Of a DNA stretch of 64,000 bases, positions 40,160 through 47,828 are shown piece by piece. Source of the DNA: Pseudoxanthomonas sp. X-1 (GTDB lineage Bacteria > Pseudomonadota > Gammaproteobacteria > Xanthomonadales > Xanthomonadaceae); assembly GCF_020042665.1 (NCBI RefSeq), contig NZ_CP083376.1, positions 4,364,501 to 4,428,500 of the forward strand, in the 5' to 3' direction. The notes beneath the pieces are model-generated. The model saw nothing but the letters and a program-made list of their open reading frames with translations, did not search any database and was not told where the DNA came from. How positions within the stretch are numbered: the first letter of the stretch is position 1; each line of letters begins with the position of its first letter. The position numbers and the translations under genes are program-made.

Positions 40160-41755
40160 GTGACTGTCCTCACCAGCCTGATCGACCTGGATGCCGCCTC
40201 CAGCCAAGCCAATGCCCAGCACAACCGCGCCCTGGCCCAGCAGCTGCGGGAGCGCGTGGCCAGCGCCGCCCTGGGCGGCTCGGCGCAGGCGCGCGAGCGC
40301 CATCTGGCCCGCGGCAAGCTGCTGCCGCGCGAACGGGTCAACCGCCTGCTCGATCCGGGCTCGCCCTTCCTGGAGATCGGCGCGCTGGCGGCCAACGGCA
40401 TGTACGAGGACAGCGCGCCCGGCGCCGGGGTGATTGGCGGCATCGGCCGGGTCAGCGGGCGCGAGGTGATGATCCTGGCCAACGATTCCACCGTGAAGGG
40501 CGGCGCGTACTTCCCGATGACGGTCAAGAAGCACCTGCGCGCGCAGGAGATCGCGCTGGAGAACCACCTGCCGTGCATCTACCTGGTCGATTCGGGCGGC
40601 GCCAACCTGCCGCACCAGTCCGAGGTGTTCCCAGACCGCGAGCACTTCGGCCGCATCTTCTACAACCAGGCGCAGATGTCGTCCAAGGGCATCGCCCAGA
40701 TCGCCTGTGTGATGGGCAGCTGCACCGCCGGCGGCGCCTACGTGCCGGCGATGAGCGATGAGACCATCATCGTGCGCGGCCAGGGCACGATCTTCCTGGC
40801 CGGCCCGCCGCTGGTGAAGGCGGCCACCGGCGAGGAGATCTCGGCCGACGAGCTGGGCGGCGCCGACACCCACGGCCGGCGTTCGGGCGTGGTCGACCAC
40901 GTCGCCGAGGACGACGAACACGCGCTGCTGCTGGTGCGCCAGATCGTGGCCACGCTCAACCATCCCAAGACGGTGGACATCGACCTGCAGCCGCCGCGGC
41001 CGCCGCGCCTGCCGGCCGAGGACCTGTACTCGATCATTCCGCAGGACGTGCGCGCGCCCTACGACGTGCACGAGGTGATCGCGCGCCTGGTCGATGGCTC
41101 GGAGCTGCACGAGTTCAAGCCGCTGTACGGCACCACGCTGGTGTGCGGCTTCGCGCGCATCTGGGGCATGCCGGTGGCGATCCTGGCCAACAACGGCGTG
41201 CTGTTCTCCGAAAGCGCGCTCAAGGGCGCGCACTTCATCGAACTGGCCTGCCAGCGCCGGGTGCCGCTGCTGTTCCTGCAGAACATCTCCGGCTTCATGG
41301 TCGGCGGCAAGTACGAGGCCGAGGGCATCGCCAAGCACGGCGCCAAGCTGGTCACCGCGGTGGCCACCGCCAGCGTGCCCAAGATCACCGTGCTGATCGG
41401 CGGCAGCTTCGGCGCGGGCAACTACGGCATGTGCGGGCGCGCCTACAGCCCGCGCTTCCTGTTCACCTGGCCCAACGCACGCATCTCGGTGATGGGCGGG
41501 GAGCAGGCCGCCTCGGTGCTGGCCACCGTGCACCGCGACGCGGGCAGCTGGACGCCCGAGCAGCTGGAGGCCTTCAAGACCCCGATCCGCGAGGTCTACG
41601 AGCGCGAGGGCAATCCCTACTTCGCCACCGCGCGGCTGTGGGATGACGGCATCATCGACCCGGCGCAGACCCGCGACGTGCTGGGGCTGGCGTTCTCGGC
41701 CACCTTGAACGCCCCGATTCCGCAGGCCGCACGCTTCGGCGTGTTCCGCATGTGA
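40160..41755 (+). CDS. mccB: 3-methylcrotonyl-CoA carboxylase, carboxyltransferase (beta) subunit (GTG start)
   Basis: A 531-residue biotin-dependent carboxyltransferase of leucine catabolism. It transfers the carboxyl group from biotin to 3-methylcrotonyl-CoA. Blocks: [106 protein letters not shown] and [16 protein letters not shown]. The Gly-rich CoA and biotin oxyanion regions are intact. Homology starts at the GTG at 40160 ([12 protein letters not shown]). First gene of the mccB-mccA-maoC-citE operon, 16 nt before mccA. Isovaleryl-CoA dehydrogenase and methylglutaconyl-CoA hydratase are not in the window. Confidence 0.93.
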   Translation: MTVLTSLIDLDAASSQANAQHNRALAQQLRERVASAALGGSAQARERHLARGKLLPRERVNRLLDPGSPFLEIGALAANGMYEDSAPGAGVIGGIGRVSGREVMILANDSTVKGGAYFPMTVKKHLRAQEIALENHLPCIYLVDSGGANLPHQSEVFPDREHFGRIFYNQAQMSSKGIAQIACVMGSCTAGGAYVPAMSDETIIVRGQGTIFLAGPPLVKAATGEEISADELGGADTHGRRSGVVDHVAEDDEHALLLVRQIVATLNHPKTVDIDLQPPRPPRLPAEDLYSIIPQDVRAPYDVHEVIARLVDGSELHEFKPLYGTTLVCGFARIWGMPVAILANNGVLFSESALKGAHFIELACQRRVPLLFLQNISGFMVGGKYEAEGIAKHGAKLVTAVATASVPKITVLIGGSFGAGNYGMCGRAYSPRFLFTWPNARISVMGGEQAASVLATVHRDAGSWTPEQLEAFKTPIREVYEREGNPYFATARLWDDGIIDPAQTRDVLGLAFSATLNAPIPQAARFGVFRM

Positions 41756-41771
41756 TCGCCAGGAGAGTCCC

Positions 41772-43643
41772 ATGATCGAGAGCCTGCTGATCGCCAACCG
41801 CGGCGAGATCGCCCGCCGCATCCTGCGCACCGCCCAGCGCCTGGGCGTGCGCACCATCGCCGTGTATTCCGAGGCCGATGCCGGCCTGCCGTTCGTGCGC
41901 GAGGCCGACCAGGCCGTGTGCATCGGCCCGGCGCCGGCGCGCGAGAGCTATCTGTCCGCCGACAAGCTCCTCGCCGCGGCGCGCCAGACCGGCGCGACCG
42001 CGATCCATCCCGGCTACGGCTTCCTGTCGGAGAACGCCGAATTCGCCGACGCCGTGATCGCCGCCGGGCTGGTCTGGGTGGGCGCGCCGCCGGCGTCGAT
42101 CCGCGCGATGGGGCGCAAGGACGCGGCCAAGGCGCGCATGCAGGCGGCCGGCGTGCCGGTCACGCCGGGCTATCTGGGCGAGGACCAGTCGACGCAGCGC
42201 CTGCAGCGCGAGGCCGATGCCATCGGCTACCCGGTGCTGATCAAGGCCGTGTCCGGCGGCGGCGGCAAGGGCATGCGCAAGGTCGATGCCGCGGCCGACT
42301 TCGCCGCCGCGCTGGACAGCTGCCGGCGCGAGGCCGCCGCGGCCTTCGGCGACGATCGCGTGCTGCTGGAGAAGTACGTCAGCAACCCGCGCCACATCGA
42401 GGTGCAGGTGTTCGGCGACACGCACGGCAACGTGGTGCACCTGTTCGAACGCGACTGCTCGCTGCAGCGCCGCCACCAGAAGGTGATCGAGGAAGCGCCA
42501 GCGCCGGGGATGGACGCGGCCACGCGCCAGGCGCTGTGCGCGGCGGCGGTGAAGGCCGCGCGCGCGGTGGATTACGTGGGCGCCGGCACCATCGAGTTCA
42601 TCGCCGACGGCTCGCAGGGCCTGCGCGCCGACGCGATCTGGTTCATGGAAATGAACACCCGGCTGCAGGTGGAGCATCCGGTGACCGAGTCGATCACCGG
42701 CCAGGACCTGGTGGAGTGGCAGCTGCGCGTGGCTTCGGGCGAGGCGCTGCCGCTGGCGCAGGACCAGCTCTCCATCCACGGCTGGGCGATGGAGGCGCGG
42801 CTGTACGCGGAGAACCCGTCCAACGGCTTCCTGCCGTCGATCGGTCCGCTCGAGCGCCTGCGCCTGCCCGAGGGCATCCGCGTGGACAGCGGCGTGGAGG
42901 AGGGCGGCGAGGTCAGCCCGTTCTACGACCCGATGATCGCCAAGCTCATCGCCCATGCGCCCACGCGCGCGCAGGCCGCGCGCCGTCTGGCGCAGGCCTG
43001 CGCCCAGGTGCAGGTGTGGCCGGTGCGCACCAATGCGGCCTTCCTGGCGCGCACCGCGGCGCATCCGCAGTTCGTCGCCGGGCAGGTCGATACCGGCTTC
43101 ATCGCGCGGCATCTGGACGCGCTGCTGCCGCCGGCCGTGCCGCCGCCGGCGCTGCTGGACCAGGCCGCCAGTGCGCTGCTGCCGGCGCCGGACGGCAGCC
43201 CGTGGACGGTGCTGCGCGGCTTCCGCGCCAATGCGCCGCTCGAGCATCGCGCCGCGGTGCGCGTGGGCGAGGCGATCCACCTGGCGCAGTGGCACGCCGG
43301 CCCCGCGCCTGCGCTGGTGACGGTGGAGGGCACGCAGCTGCTGTTCGACGCGGGCCAGGCCTGGCCGGTGGCGGTGCCGACGCTGGGCGAGGCCGGCGCG
43401 GCGGGCGAGACCGGCGACGGCGCGCTGCTGGCGCCGATGCCCGGACGCATCGTCGCGGTGCAGGTGGCGCAGGGTGAGCAGGTGACGCGCGGCCAGGCGC
43501 TGGTGGTGCTGGAGGCGATGAAGATGGAGCAGACCCTGCAGGCGCCCTTCGCCGGCACGGTGCGCGAGCTGAGCGTGCAGGTCGGCGCGCAGGTCAGCGA
43601 GGGCAAGGTGTTGCTGGTGATCGAACAGGAGCAGGCGGCGTGA
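41772..43643 (+). CDS. mccA: 3-methylcrotonyl-CoA carboxylase, biotin-containing alpha subunit
   Basis: A 623-residue biotin carboxylase with a carrier domain. The ATP-grasp part starts MIESLLIANRGEIARRILRT and shows IHPGYGFLSENAEFAD, AVSGGGGKGMRKVD, SNPRHIEVQVFGDTHGNVVH, FMEMNTRLQVEHPVTE and the C-terminal carboxylase domain. The biotin carrier has the EAMKMEQTLQAPFAGTV motif near residue 580, where the Lys carries biotin. It is paired with MccB and starts after a GGAG ribosome site (AGGAGAG). Propionyl- and acetyl-CoA carboxylase alpha subunits look alike, but the mccB partner fixes the call. Confidence 0.92.
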   Translation: MIESLLIANRGEIARRILRTAQRLGVRTIAVYSEADAGLPFVREADQAVCIGPAPARESYLSADKLLAAARQTGATAIHPGYGFLSENAEFADAVIAAGLVWVGAPPASIRAMGRKDAAKARMQAAGVPVTPGYLGEDQSTQRLQREADAIGYPVLIKAVSGGGGKGMRKVDAAADFAAALDSCRREAAAAFGDDRVLLEKYVSNPRHIEVQVFGDTHGNVVHLFERDCSLQRRHQKVIEEAPAPGMDAATRQALCAAAVKAARAVDYVGAGTIEFIADGSQGLRADAIWFMEMNTRLQVEHPVTESITGQDLVEWQLRVASGEALPLAQDQLSIHGWAMEARLYAENPSNGFLPSIGPLERLRLPEGIRVDSGVEEGGEVSPFYDPMIAKLIAHAPTRAQAARRLAQACAQVQVWPVRTNAAFLARTAAHPQFVAGQVDTGFIARHLDALLPPAVPPPALLDQAASALLPAPDGSPWTVLRGFRANAPLEHRAAVRVGEAIHLAQWHAGPAPALVTVEGTQLLFDAGQAWPVAVPTLGEAGAAGETGDGALLAPMPGRIVAVQVAQGEQVTRGQALVVLEAMKMEQTLQAPFAGTVRELSVQVGAQVSEGKVLLVIEQEQAA

Positions 43644-44104
43644 GCGGCGGACGGCACTTTGAGCAGTGGGCGATCGGCGATCGCATCGACCACGTGATGC
43701 GCAGGACGGTCACCGAGACCGACAACCTGCTGTTCTCCACCATGACCCACAACCCGCAGCCGCTGCACCTGGACGCCGAGGCCGCGCGCGCCAGCGAGTT
43801 CGGCCAGATCCTGGTCAATGGCACCTTCACCTTCGCGCTGATGATCGGGCTGTCGGTGGGCGACACCACGCTGGGCACGCTGGTGGCCAACCTGGGCTAC
43901 GACAAGGTGGTGATGCCCAAGCCGGTGTTCATCGGCGACACGCTGCGCGCGCAGACCGAAGTGGTGGACCTGCGGCCCAGCCGCTCGCGGCCCGAGGCGG
44001 GGCTGGTGACCTTCCGCCACCGCATGCTCAACCAGCGCGACGAGGTGGTGTGCGAATGCCTGCGCACCGCGCTGCTGACGCGCTCGGGCCAGGCGCCGGC
44101 ATGA
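43640..44104 (+). CDS. MaoC-family acyl-CoA dehydratase
   Basis: A 154-residue single hot-dog-fold enoyl-CoA hydratase of the MaoC family. Motifs are MSGGRHFEQWAIGDRI, the active-site region DNLLFSTMTHNPQPLHLDAE (Asn-His dyad in the hydratase 2 signature), SEFGQILVNGTFTFALMIGL and GYDKVVMPKPVFIGDTL. It overlaps mccA by 4 nt and citE by 4 nt. MaoC-like and CitE-like genes are typical companions of leucine-degradation carboxylase. It may hydrate a branched enoyl-CoA such as mesaconyl- or methylglutaconyl-type substrates; the exact substrate is inference. Confidence 0.87.
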   Translation: MSGGRHFEQWAIGDRIDHVMRRTVTETDNLLFSTMTHNPQPLHLDAEAARASEFGQILVNGTFTFALMIGLSVGDTTLGTLVANLGYDKVVMPKPVFIGDTLRAQTEVVDLRPSRSRPEAGLVTFRHRMLNQRDEVVCECLRTALLTRSGQAPA

Positions 44105-44943
44105 GGCTGCGCTCGCTGCTGTTCGTGCCCGGCGATCGCCCGGAGCGCTTCGCCAAGGCGCAGGCCAGCGGCGCCGACGCGATCATCCTGGACCTGGAAG
44201 ACGCCGTCGCGCCGGAAAACAAGGACGCCGCGCGCGCGGCGGTGGCCGCGTTCCTGCAGGCGCGCCCGCCCGCGCAGGGCGGCACGGTGCTGGTGCGGAT
44301 CAATCCCATGGACGGTGACGCCCTGGCGCGCGATCTGGCCGCCGCGCACGGCGCCGATGCGCTGGTGCTGCCCAAGGCCGAAGGCGCGGCCACGGTGCGC
44401 GCGCTGGCGGCGCATCTGGGCGATGCGCCCATGCCGATCCTGCCCATCGCCACCGAGACGCCGGCCGCCATCTTCCAGCTGGGCAGCTATGCGCAGGTCG
44501 CCGAGCGCCTGTTCGGGCTGACCTGGGGTGCCGAGGACCTGCCGGCGGCCATCGGCGCGGCCACCAGCCGCGAGGCCGACGGCCAGTACACGCCGCCCTA
44601 CCAGACCGTGCGCGCGCTGGCGCTGTTCGCCGCGCATGCCGCCGGCGTGCCGGCCATCGACACGGTCTATCCGGCGCTGCAGGACGAGGCCGGCCTGGCC
44701 GCCTACGCCGCGCGCGCGGCGCGCGACGGCTTCACCGGCATGCTGGCCCTGCATCCGGCGCAGGTGCCGATCATCAATCGCGCCTTCACCCCAGATGCCG
44801 AGTCAGTTGCACAAGCGCGGAGGATCGTCGCCGCATTCGCCGCCGCGCCCGGTGCCGGCGCGCTGCAGGTCGACGGACGCATGGTCGATGCGCCGCACCT
44901 CAAGCAGGCCAGGCGCATCCTCGCGCAGGCTGGAGAGGGCTGA
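44101..44943 (+). CDS. CitE-like CoA lyase (HpcH/HpaI aldolase family)
   Basis: A 280-residue TIM-barrel lyase starting MRLRSLLFVPGDRPERFAKA. Diagnostic parts are DAIILDLEDAVAPENKDAAR (metal-binding Asp/Glu), VRINPMDGDAL, LVLPKAEGAATVRAL, ILPIATETPAAIFQLG, GLTWGAEDLPAAIGA, VPAIDTVYPALQDEAGL and MLALHPAQVPIINRAFTPD. In leucine and methylmalate-like pathways the family cleaves or forms citramalyl-CoA- or malyl-CoA-like substrates. It overlaps the MaoC gene, and a scar of a CoA-transferase gene follows immediately. Confidence 0.86.
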   Translation: MRLRSLLFVPGDRPERFAKAQASGADAIILDLEDAVAPENKDAARAAVAAFLQARPPAQGGTVLVRINPMDGDALARDLAAAHGADALVLPKAEGAATVRALAAHLGDAPMPILPIATETPAAIFQLGSYAQVAERLFGLTWGAEDLPAAIGAATSREADGQYTPPYQTVRALALFAAHAAGVPAIDTVYPALQDEAGLAAYAARAARDGFTGMLALHPAQVPIINRAFTPDAESVAQARRIVAAFAAAPGAGALQVDGRMVDAPHLKQARRILAQAGEG

Positions 44944-45026
44944 CGGGCAAGGTCTACGACAGCGCCGCGGCGGCGCTGGAGGGGGTGGTGTTCGACGGCC
45001 AGGGCCCGGGCACCCAGCGGGGCTGA
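44940..45026 (+). pseudogene. remnant of a 3-oxoacid CoA-transferase subunit A gene
   Basis: Overlapping the CitE stop, one frame reads LTGKVYDSAAAALEGVVFDG, then QGPGTQRG and a stop at 45026. The part before VFDG is the N-terminus of 3-oxoacid CoA-transferase subunit A (typically KVYxSAxEALxGVxDG). The gene should continue with a TIMVGGFG-like block, but similarity ends there and the frame closes after about 28 codons. No start codon other than CTG is seen. It looks like a 5' scar of scoA left after deletion of the scoAB genes that follow citE in related genomes. Confidence 0.55.
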
Positions 45027-45109
45027 TCGTGGGCGCGGCGCCATGGATGCTGCACAGCCGGCAAAGCTGAAGCGCCTGCCCTGCGCGCATCGCCTCGCAG
45101 CGGAACAAA

Positions 45110-45139
45110 AAAGGACGGCGCCGGAAGGCGCCGTCCTTT
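45110..45139 (-). terminator. rho-independent terminator of the BON gene
   Basis: AAAGGACGGCGCC-GGAA-GGCGCCGTCCTTT is a perfect 13-bp stem. On the minus strand it ends CCTTTTTTGTTCC, a good U-tract, 20 nt after the BON gene stop. It may also stop the citE transcript from the plus side. Confidence 0.88.
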
Positions 45140-45159
45140 GTCTGAAGCCTGGGCGCGGC

Positions 45160-45546
45160 TTACTTCTTGGTCGCCGCGACGACCTTCAGGTTGGTCGCGT
45201 TGACGCTCTTCACGCCTTCGATGGCCTTGGCCTTGGCCACGGTGCGGTCCTTCTCGGCCTTGGTGGCGGTGGTGCCGCTCAGCCAGACCACGCCGTCCTT
45301 GGTTTCCACTGACACGTCGGTGCCCGAGACGCCCTTGCTGGCCAGCAGATCGGCCTTGACCTTGGTGGTGATCCAGGTGTCGGTGCCCGGCTGGTCGGAC
45401 TTGTCCGGCGGCAGGGCATCGTTGTGCTGCATGCCGGCATGGTTCATCGGCTTGTCGGTCTGCGCGCTCTGCGCCCAGACCGGAGCCGACAGGCTCAGGG
45501 TGAGCAGCGTGGCGATGGCGAGCGAAGTACGGTTGCGGAGTTTCAT
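45160..45546 (-). CDS. periplasmic BON-domain protein (OsmY-like)
   Basis: A 128-residue exported protein. The signal peptide MKLRNRTSLAIATLLTLSLS ends near VWAQS. A linker (residues 25-55) is followed by one BON domain: TWITTKVKADLLASKGVSGT, VSVETKDGVVWLSGTTAT, AKAIEGVKSVNATNLKVVA. BON domains bind phospholipid membranes; OsmY protects the periplasm under osmotic stress. The ATG at 45546 was chosen over an upstream in-frame ATG at 45603 because it opens the signal peptide. The stop is followed by a strong terminator. Confidence 0.9.
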   Translation of the reverse strand: MKLRNRTSLAIATLLTLSLSAPVWAQSAQTDKPMNHAGMQHNDALPPDKSDQPGTDTWITTKVKADLLASKGVSGTDVSVETKDGVVWLSGTTATKAEKDRTVAKAKAIEGVKSVNATNLKVVAATKK

Positions 45547-45660
45547 GGCGCGCTCCTTGATGGCGCTTTGGTGTGGCGCCACGGTGCACGCCCCCGCATT
45601 CAACGCCAGTGACTGAAAGCGCTTGCGCTTCGTCGCGCCGCCTGAACGCGCCGGGCAGGT

Positions 45661-46491
45661 CTAGTTCAGCCCCGGCTCGTCCAGCCGCAGCGTCAGGCAC
45701 TTGGCCGAACCGCCGGCCTTGAGGAACTCATCCAGCGGCGTCTCCCGCACGCGATAGCCGTGCGCGGCCAGCGCCTGGCGCAGCGCGGGACTGGCGCGGT
45801 TGAGGATCACCACGTTGTCCAGGTTGACCGCGTTGCAGGCGAAGGCCAGCGCGTCTTCCTCGGACACCGCGATGCGCTTGTCCTCCGGCACGCGTGCGGC
45901 GATGGCCGCCTGCGCGGTCTCGTCGAAGGCCGCCGGAAAGTACAGCAGCTCGCCGCCGGACAGCGGGCACAGACAGGTGTCCAGATGATAGAAGCGCGGA
46001 TCGACCAGCCGCAGCGGCACCACCTCGAGGCCCAGCCGTTCCTGAAGCGCGGCGGCGGCGCGCGCATCGCTGCGGTGGCCATAGCCGAACCACAGCCGCG
46101 GCGCGGCGCGATCGAGCAGCGCATCGCCGGCGCCTTCGAACTCGATCCCGTCCAGCAGGTCCACCGCGAAGCGCGCCCCGGCGAACCACTGGGTGAAATG
46201 CGGCTCCTCGCCGGCGCGCTCGGCATGGCGGAAGCGGCTGGGCACGGCCAGGTCGCGATAGACCAGCCCGGCGTTGGCGGTGAACACCATGTCCGGCAGG
46301 CCCGGCACATGCGGGATCAGTTCCACGTCGGCCGCATCGGCCACCAGCGCGTGCAGGTTCTCCCACTGGCGCTGCGCGCGGCCACGGTCGGCCTGGTCAC
46401 GGTTGCCGGTCATCCAGGGGTTGATGTCGTAGTCCACCGAAAAGTGCGTGGGCGGGCACATCAGCACGCGCGGGCGGGGCGAAGTCGACAT
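45661..46491 (-). CDS. amidinotransferase-fold hydrolase (dimethylargininase/CtlX-like)
   Basis: A 276-residue arginine-modifying-enzyme superfamily protein. Blocks: MCPPTHFSVDYDINPWMTG, DMVFTANAGLVYRDLAVPSR, FTQWFAGARFAVDLLDG, FEGAGDALLD, FGYGHRSDARAA, FYHLDTCLCPLSGGELLYFP (catalytic His), ACNAVNLDNVVILN and GGSAKCLTLRLD (catalytic Cys). The Asp, His and Cys of the superfamily are present. Candidate reactions are hydrolysis of N-dimethylarginine, arginine or citrulline-like substrates. TTG at 46497 could be an alternative start 2 codons earlier. It is divergent from an Lrp-family gene, which implies amino-acid-responsive control. Confidence 0.85.
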   Translation of the reverse strand: MSTSPRPRVLMCPPTHFSVDYDINPWMTGNRDQADRGRAQRQWENLHALVADAADVELIPHVPGLPDMVFTANAGLVYRDLAVPSRFRHAERAGEEPHFTQWFAGARFAVDLLDGIEFEGAGDALLDRAAPRLWFGYGHRSDARAAAALQERLGLEVVPLRLVDPRFYHLDTCLCPLSGGELLYFPAAFDETAQAAIAARVPEDKRIAVSEEDALAFACNAVNLDNVVILNRASPALRQALAAHGYRVRETPLDEFLKAGGSAKCLTLRLDEPGLN

Positions 46492-46580
46492 GGGCAAGCG
46501 TCTCGTGATTGGCGTTATGGCATCCTAGGCCGCGCGCAAACCAGCAAGAAGCGCGCAGATCGCCAGTCTTCGCCGGACTT

Positions 46581-46598
46581 CTGTCAAATCGATGACAG
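46581..46598. promoter_or_regulatory. inverted repeat in the hydrolase-lrp spacer, probable Lrp site
   Basis: CTGTCA-AATCGA-TGACAG is a perfect 6+6 inverted repeat. It is nested inside a wider pair, CGCCAGT (46561-46567) and ACTGGCG (46601-46607). It lies between the two divergent starts, about 47 nt before the lrp gene. Confidence 0.5.
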
Positions 46599-46644
46599 GC
46601 ACTGGCGAATCGCCAAGCTTTACCCTTATCACCGGAGGCCCGCC

Positions 46645-47076
46645 ATGGCCGAAGCCCTCGACGCCCTGGACCAGGATCTCATCGCCTTGTTACGGGCCGA
46701 CAGCCGCACGCCCGCCGCGCTGCTGGCCAAGCAGCTCAAGGTCTCGCGCAGCACCGTGCAGAACCGCATCACCCGCCTGCAGCGCAGCGGTCTGCTGCTG
46801 GGTTTCACCATCCGCCTGGCCAACGAGGACGGCCTGCACGGCGTGCGCGCCATCACCCAGATCGAAGTCCGCGGCGGCGCCACCGACAAGGTCGTGGCCG
46901 CGCTGCGTCGCCTGCCGGAGGTGGTGAGCGTGTATTCCACCAACGGCCGCTGGGACCTGGTGGCCGAGGTGCGCACCGACGACCTGGCCGGCTTCGACCA
47001 GGCCCTGCGCCGCCTGCGCGACATCGAAGGCATCGCCGCCTCCGAGACCAGCCTGCTGCTGGCCGAACAGCGCTAG
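46645..47076 (+). CDS. Lrp/AsnC-family transcriptional regulator
   Basis: A 143-residue regulator. The N-terminal helix-turn-helix is LDALDQDLIALLRADSR with LLAKQLKVSRSTVQNRITRL (recognition helix). The RAM (Lrp effector) domain follows: GVRAITQIEVRGGATDKVVA, RLPEVVSVYSTNGRWDLVAE and GIAASETSLLL, with the GRWDL loop that binds amino acids. A GGAGG-type ribosome site precedes the ATG at 46645. It is divergent from the CtlX-like hydrolase gene and probably regulates it and itself in response to arginine or a related amino acid. Confidence 0.93.
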   Translation: MAEALDALDQDLIALLRADSRTPAALLAKQLKVSRSTVQNRITRLQRSGLLLGFTIRLANEDGLHGVRAITQIEVRGGATDKVVAALRRLPEVVSVYSTNGRWDLVAEVRTDDLAGFDQALRRLRDIEGIAASETSLLLAEQR

Positions 47077-47109
47077 CGCGTTGCCTGGCGTCGCGGCCGC
47101 GACGCTTGG

Positions 47110-47808
47110 CTAGCCGCCGTAGAGCTTGGTCGCCGGCTGGAACAGCACCCAGCTGGTGGCGATGTACTTGTCGCCGCCCTGCGGACGGTTGCCGCGGTGG
47201 GTGTGGGTGAAGGCGGCCGGCGCGATCAGCAGGCTGCCGGCGCGCGGGACGATCCTGCGCCGCTGGTGGAAGAACTCGGTCTCGCCGGCGTGGAAGCCGT
47301 CGTTGAGGTATAGCGTCCACAGCAGGTGGCGGTGCAGGGTCTCGGCCTGCTTGTCCTTCGGGTACAGCTCGCAGTGCCAATAGGGGTAGCCGCCTTCGCC
47401 GGCGCGGTAGCGCTGCAGGTTGATCTGCCCCGGGCGGAACACCGCCATCATCAGGTCCGCCAGCGTGGCGTCGTCCATCGTCTCCAGGTCTTCGTAGCCG
47501 ATGCGCCGCGTGCTGCCGCCCTGCGGGGTGTACTGCAGCATCACCGGCGCGATCAGCGCGAAGGGATAGGTGCGCAGGTATTCCTTGAGCCCGGTGAACA
47601 CCGCCTGGTTCAGCGCCTGCTCCACGTCGGCCCAGCCGTGCTGGCCGCTGATGGCGATGTCGCTGGAGCGCTTGAGCTCGGGGAAGTGGCCGCCGCCGAC
47701 CCGGCCCGGCGCTTCCTGGCCGCTGGCTTCGAAGCGGGCGACGATGGCCGCGCAGGTGTCGGCGGGGACGGCCCCGTCGATCACCGCGATGAGATCCTGT
47801 TCGTGCAT
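47110..47808 (-). CDS. Fe(II)/2-oxoglutarate-dependent dioxygenase (prolyl-hydroxylase-like)
   Basis: A 232-residue oxygenase starting MHEQDLIAVIDGAVPADTC. The jelly-roll core shows NLQRYRAGEGGYPYWHCELY (HxE metal motif), RHLLWTLYLNDGFHAGETEF, RRIVPRAGSLLIAPAAFTHT (distal His in FTHTHRGN) and GGDKYIATSWVLF, where Lys should bind 2-oxoglutarate. The layout is that of prolyl 4-hydroxylase-like enzymes. Its substrate is unknown. It sits 20 nt after the amino-acid permease gene on the same strand, so the two may be co-transcribed, which hints at an amino acid or peptide substrate. Confidence 0.82.
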   Translation of the reverse strand: MHEQDLIAVIDGAVPADTCAAIVARFEASGQEAPGRVGGGHFPELKRSSDIAISGQHGWADVEQALNQAVFTGLKEYLRTYPFALIAPVMLQYTPQGGSTRRIGYEDLETMDDATLADLMMAVFRPGQINLQRYRAGEGGYPYWHCELYPKDKQAETLHRHLLWTLYLNDGFHAGETEFFHQRRRIVPRAGSLLIAPAAFTHTHRGNRPQGGDKYIATSWVLFQPATKLYGG

Positions 47809-47828
47809 GGCCCGCACGATAGCAGTGC

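Noticed and set aside
44944..45159. A further enzyme gene of the leucine operon after citE
   Set aside because: Only a 28-codon CoA-transferase remnant and a terminator are present.
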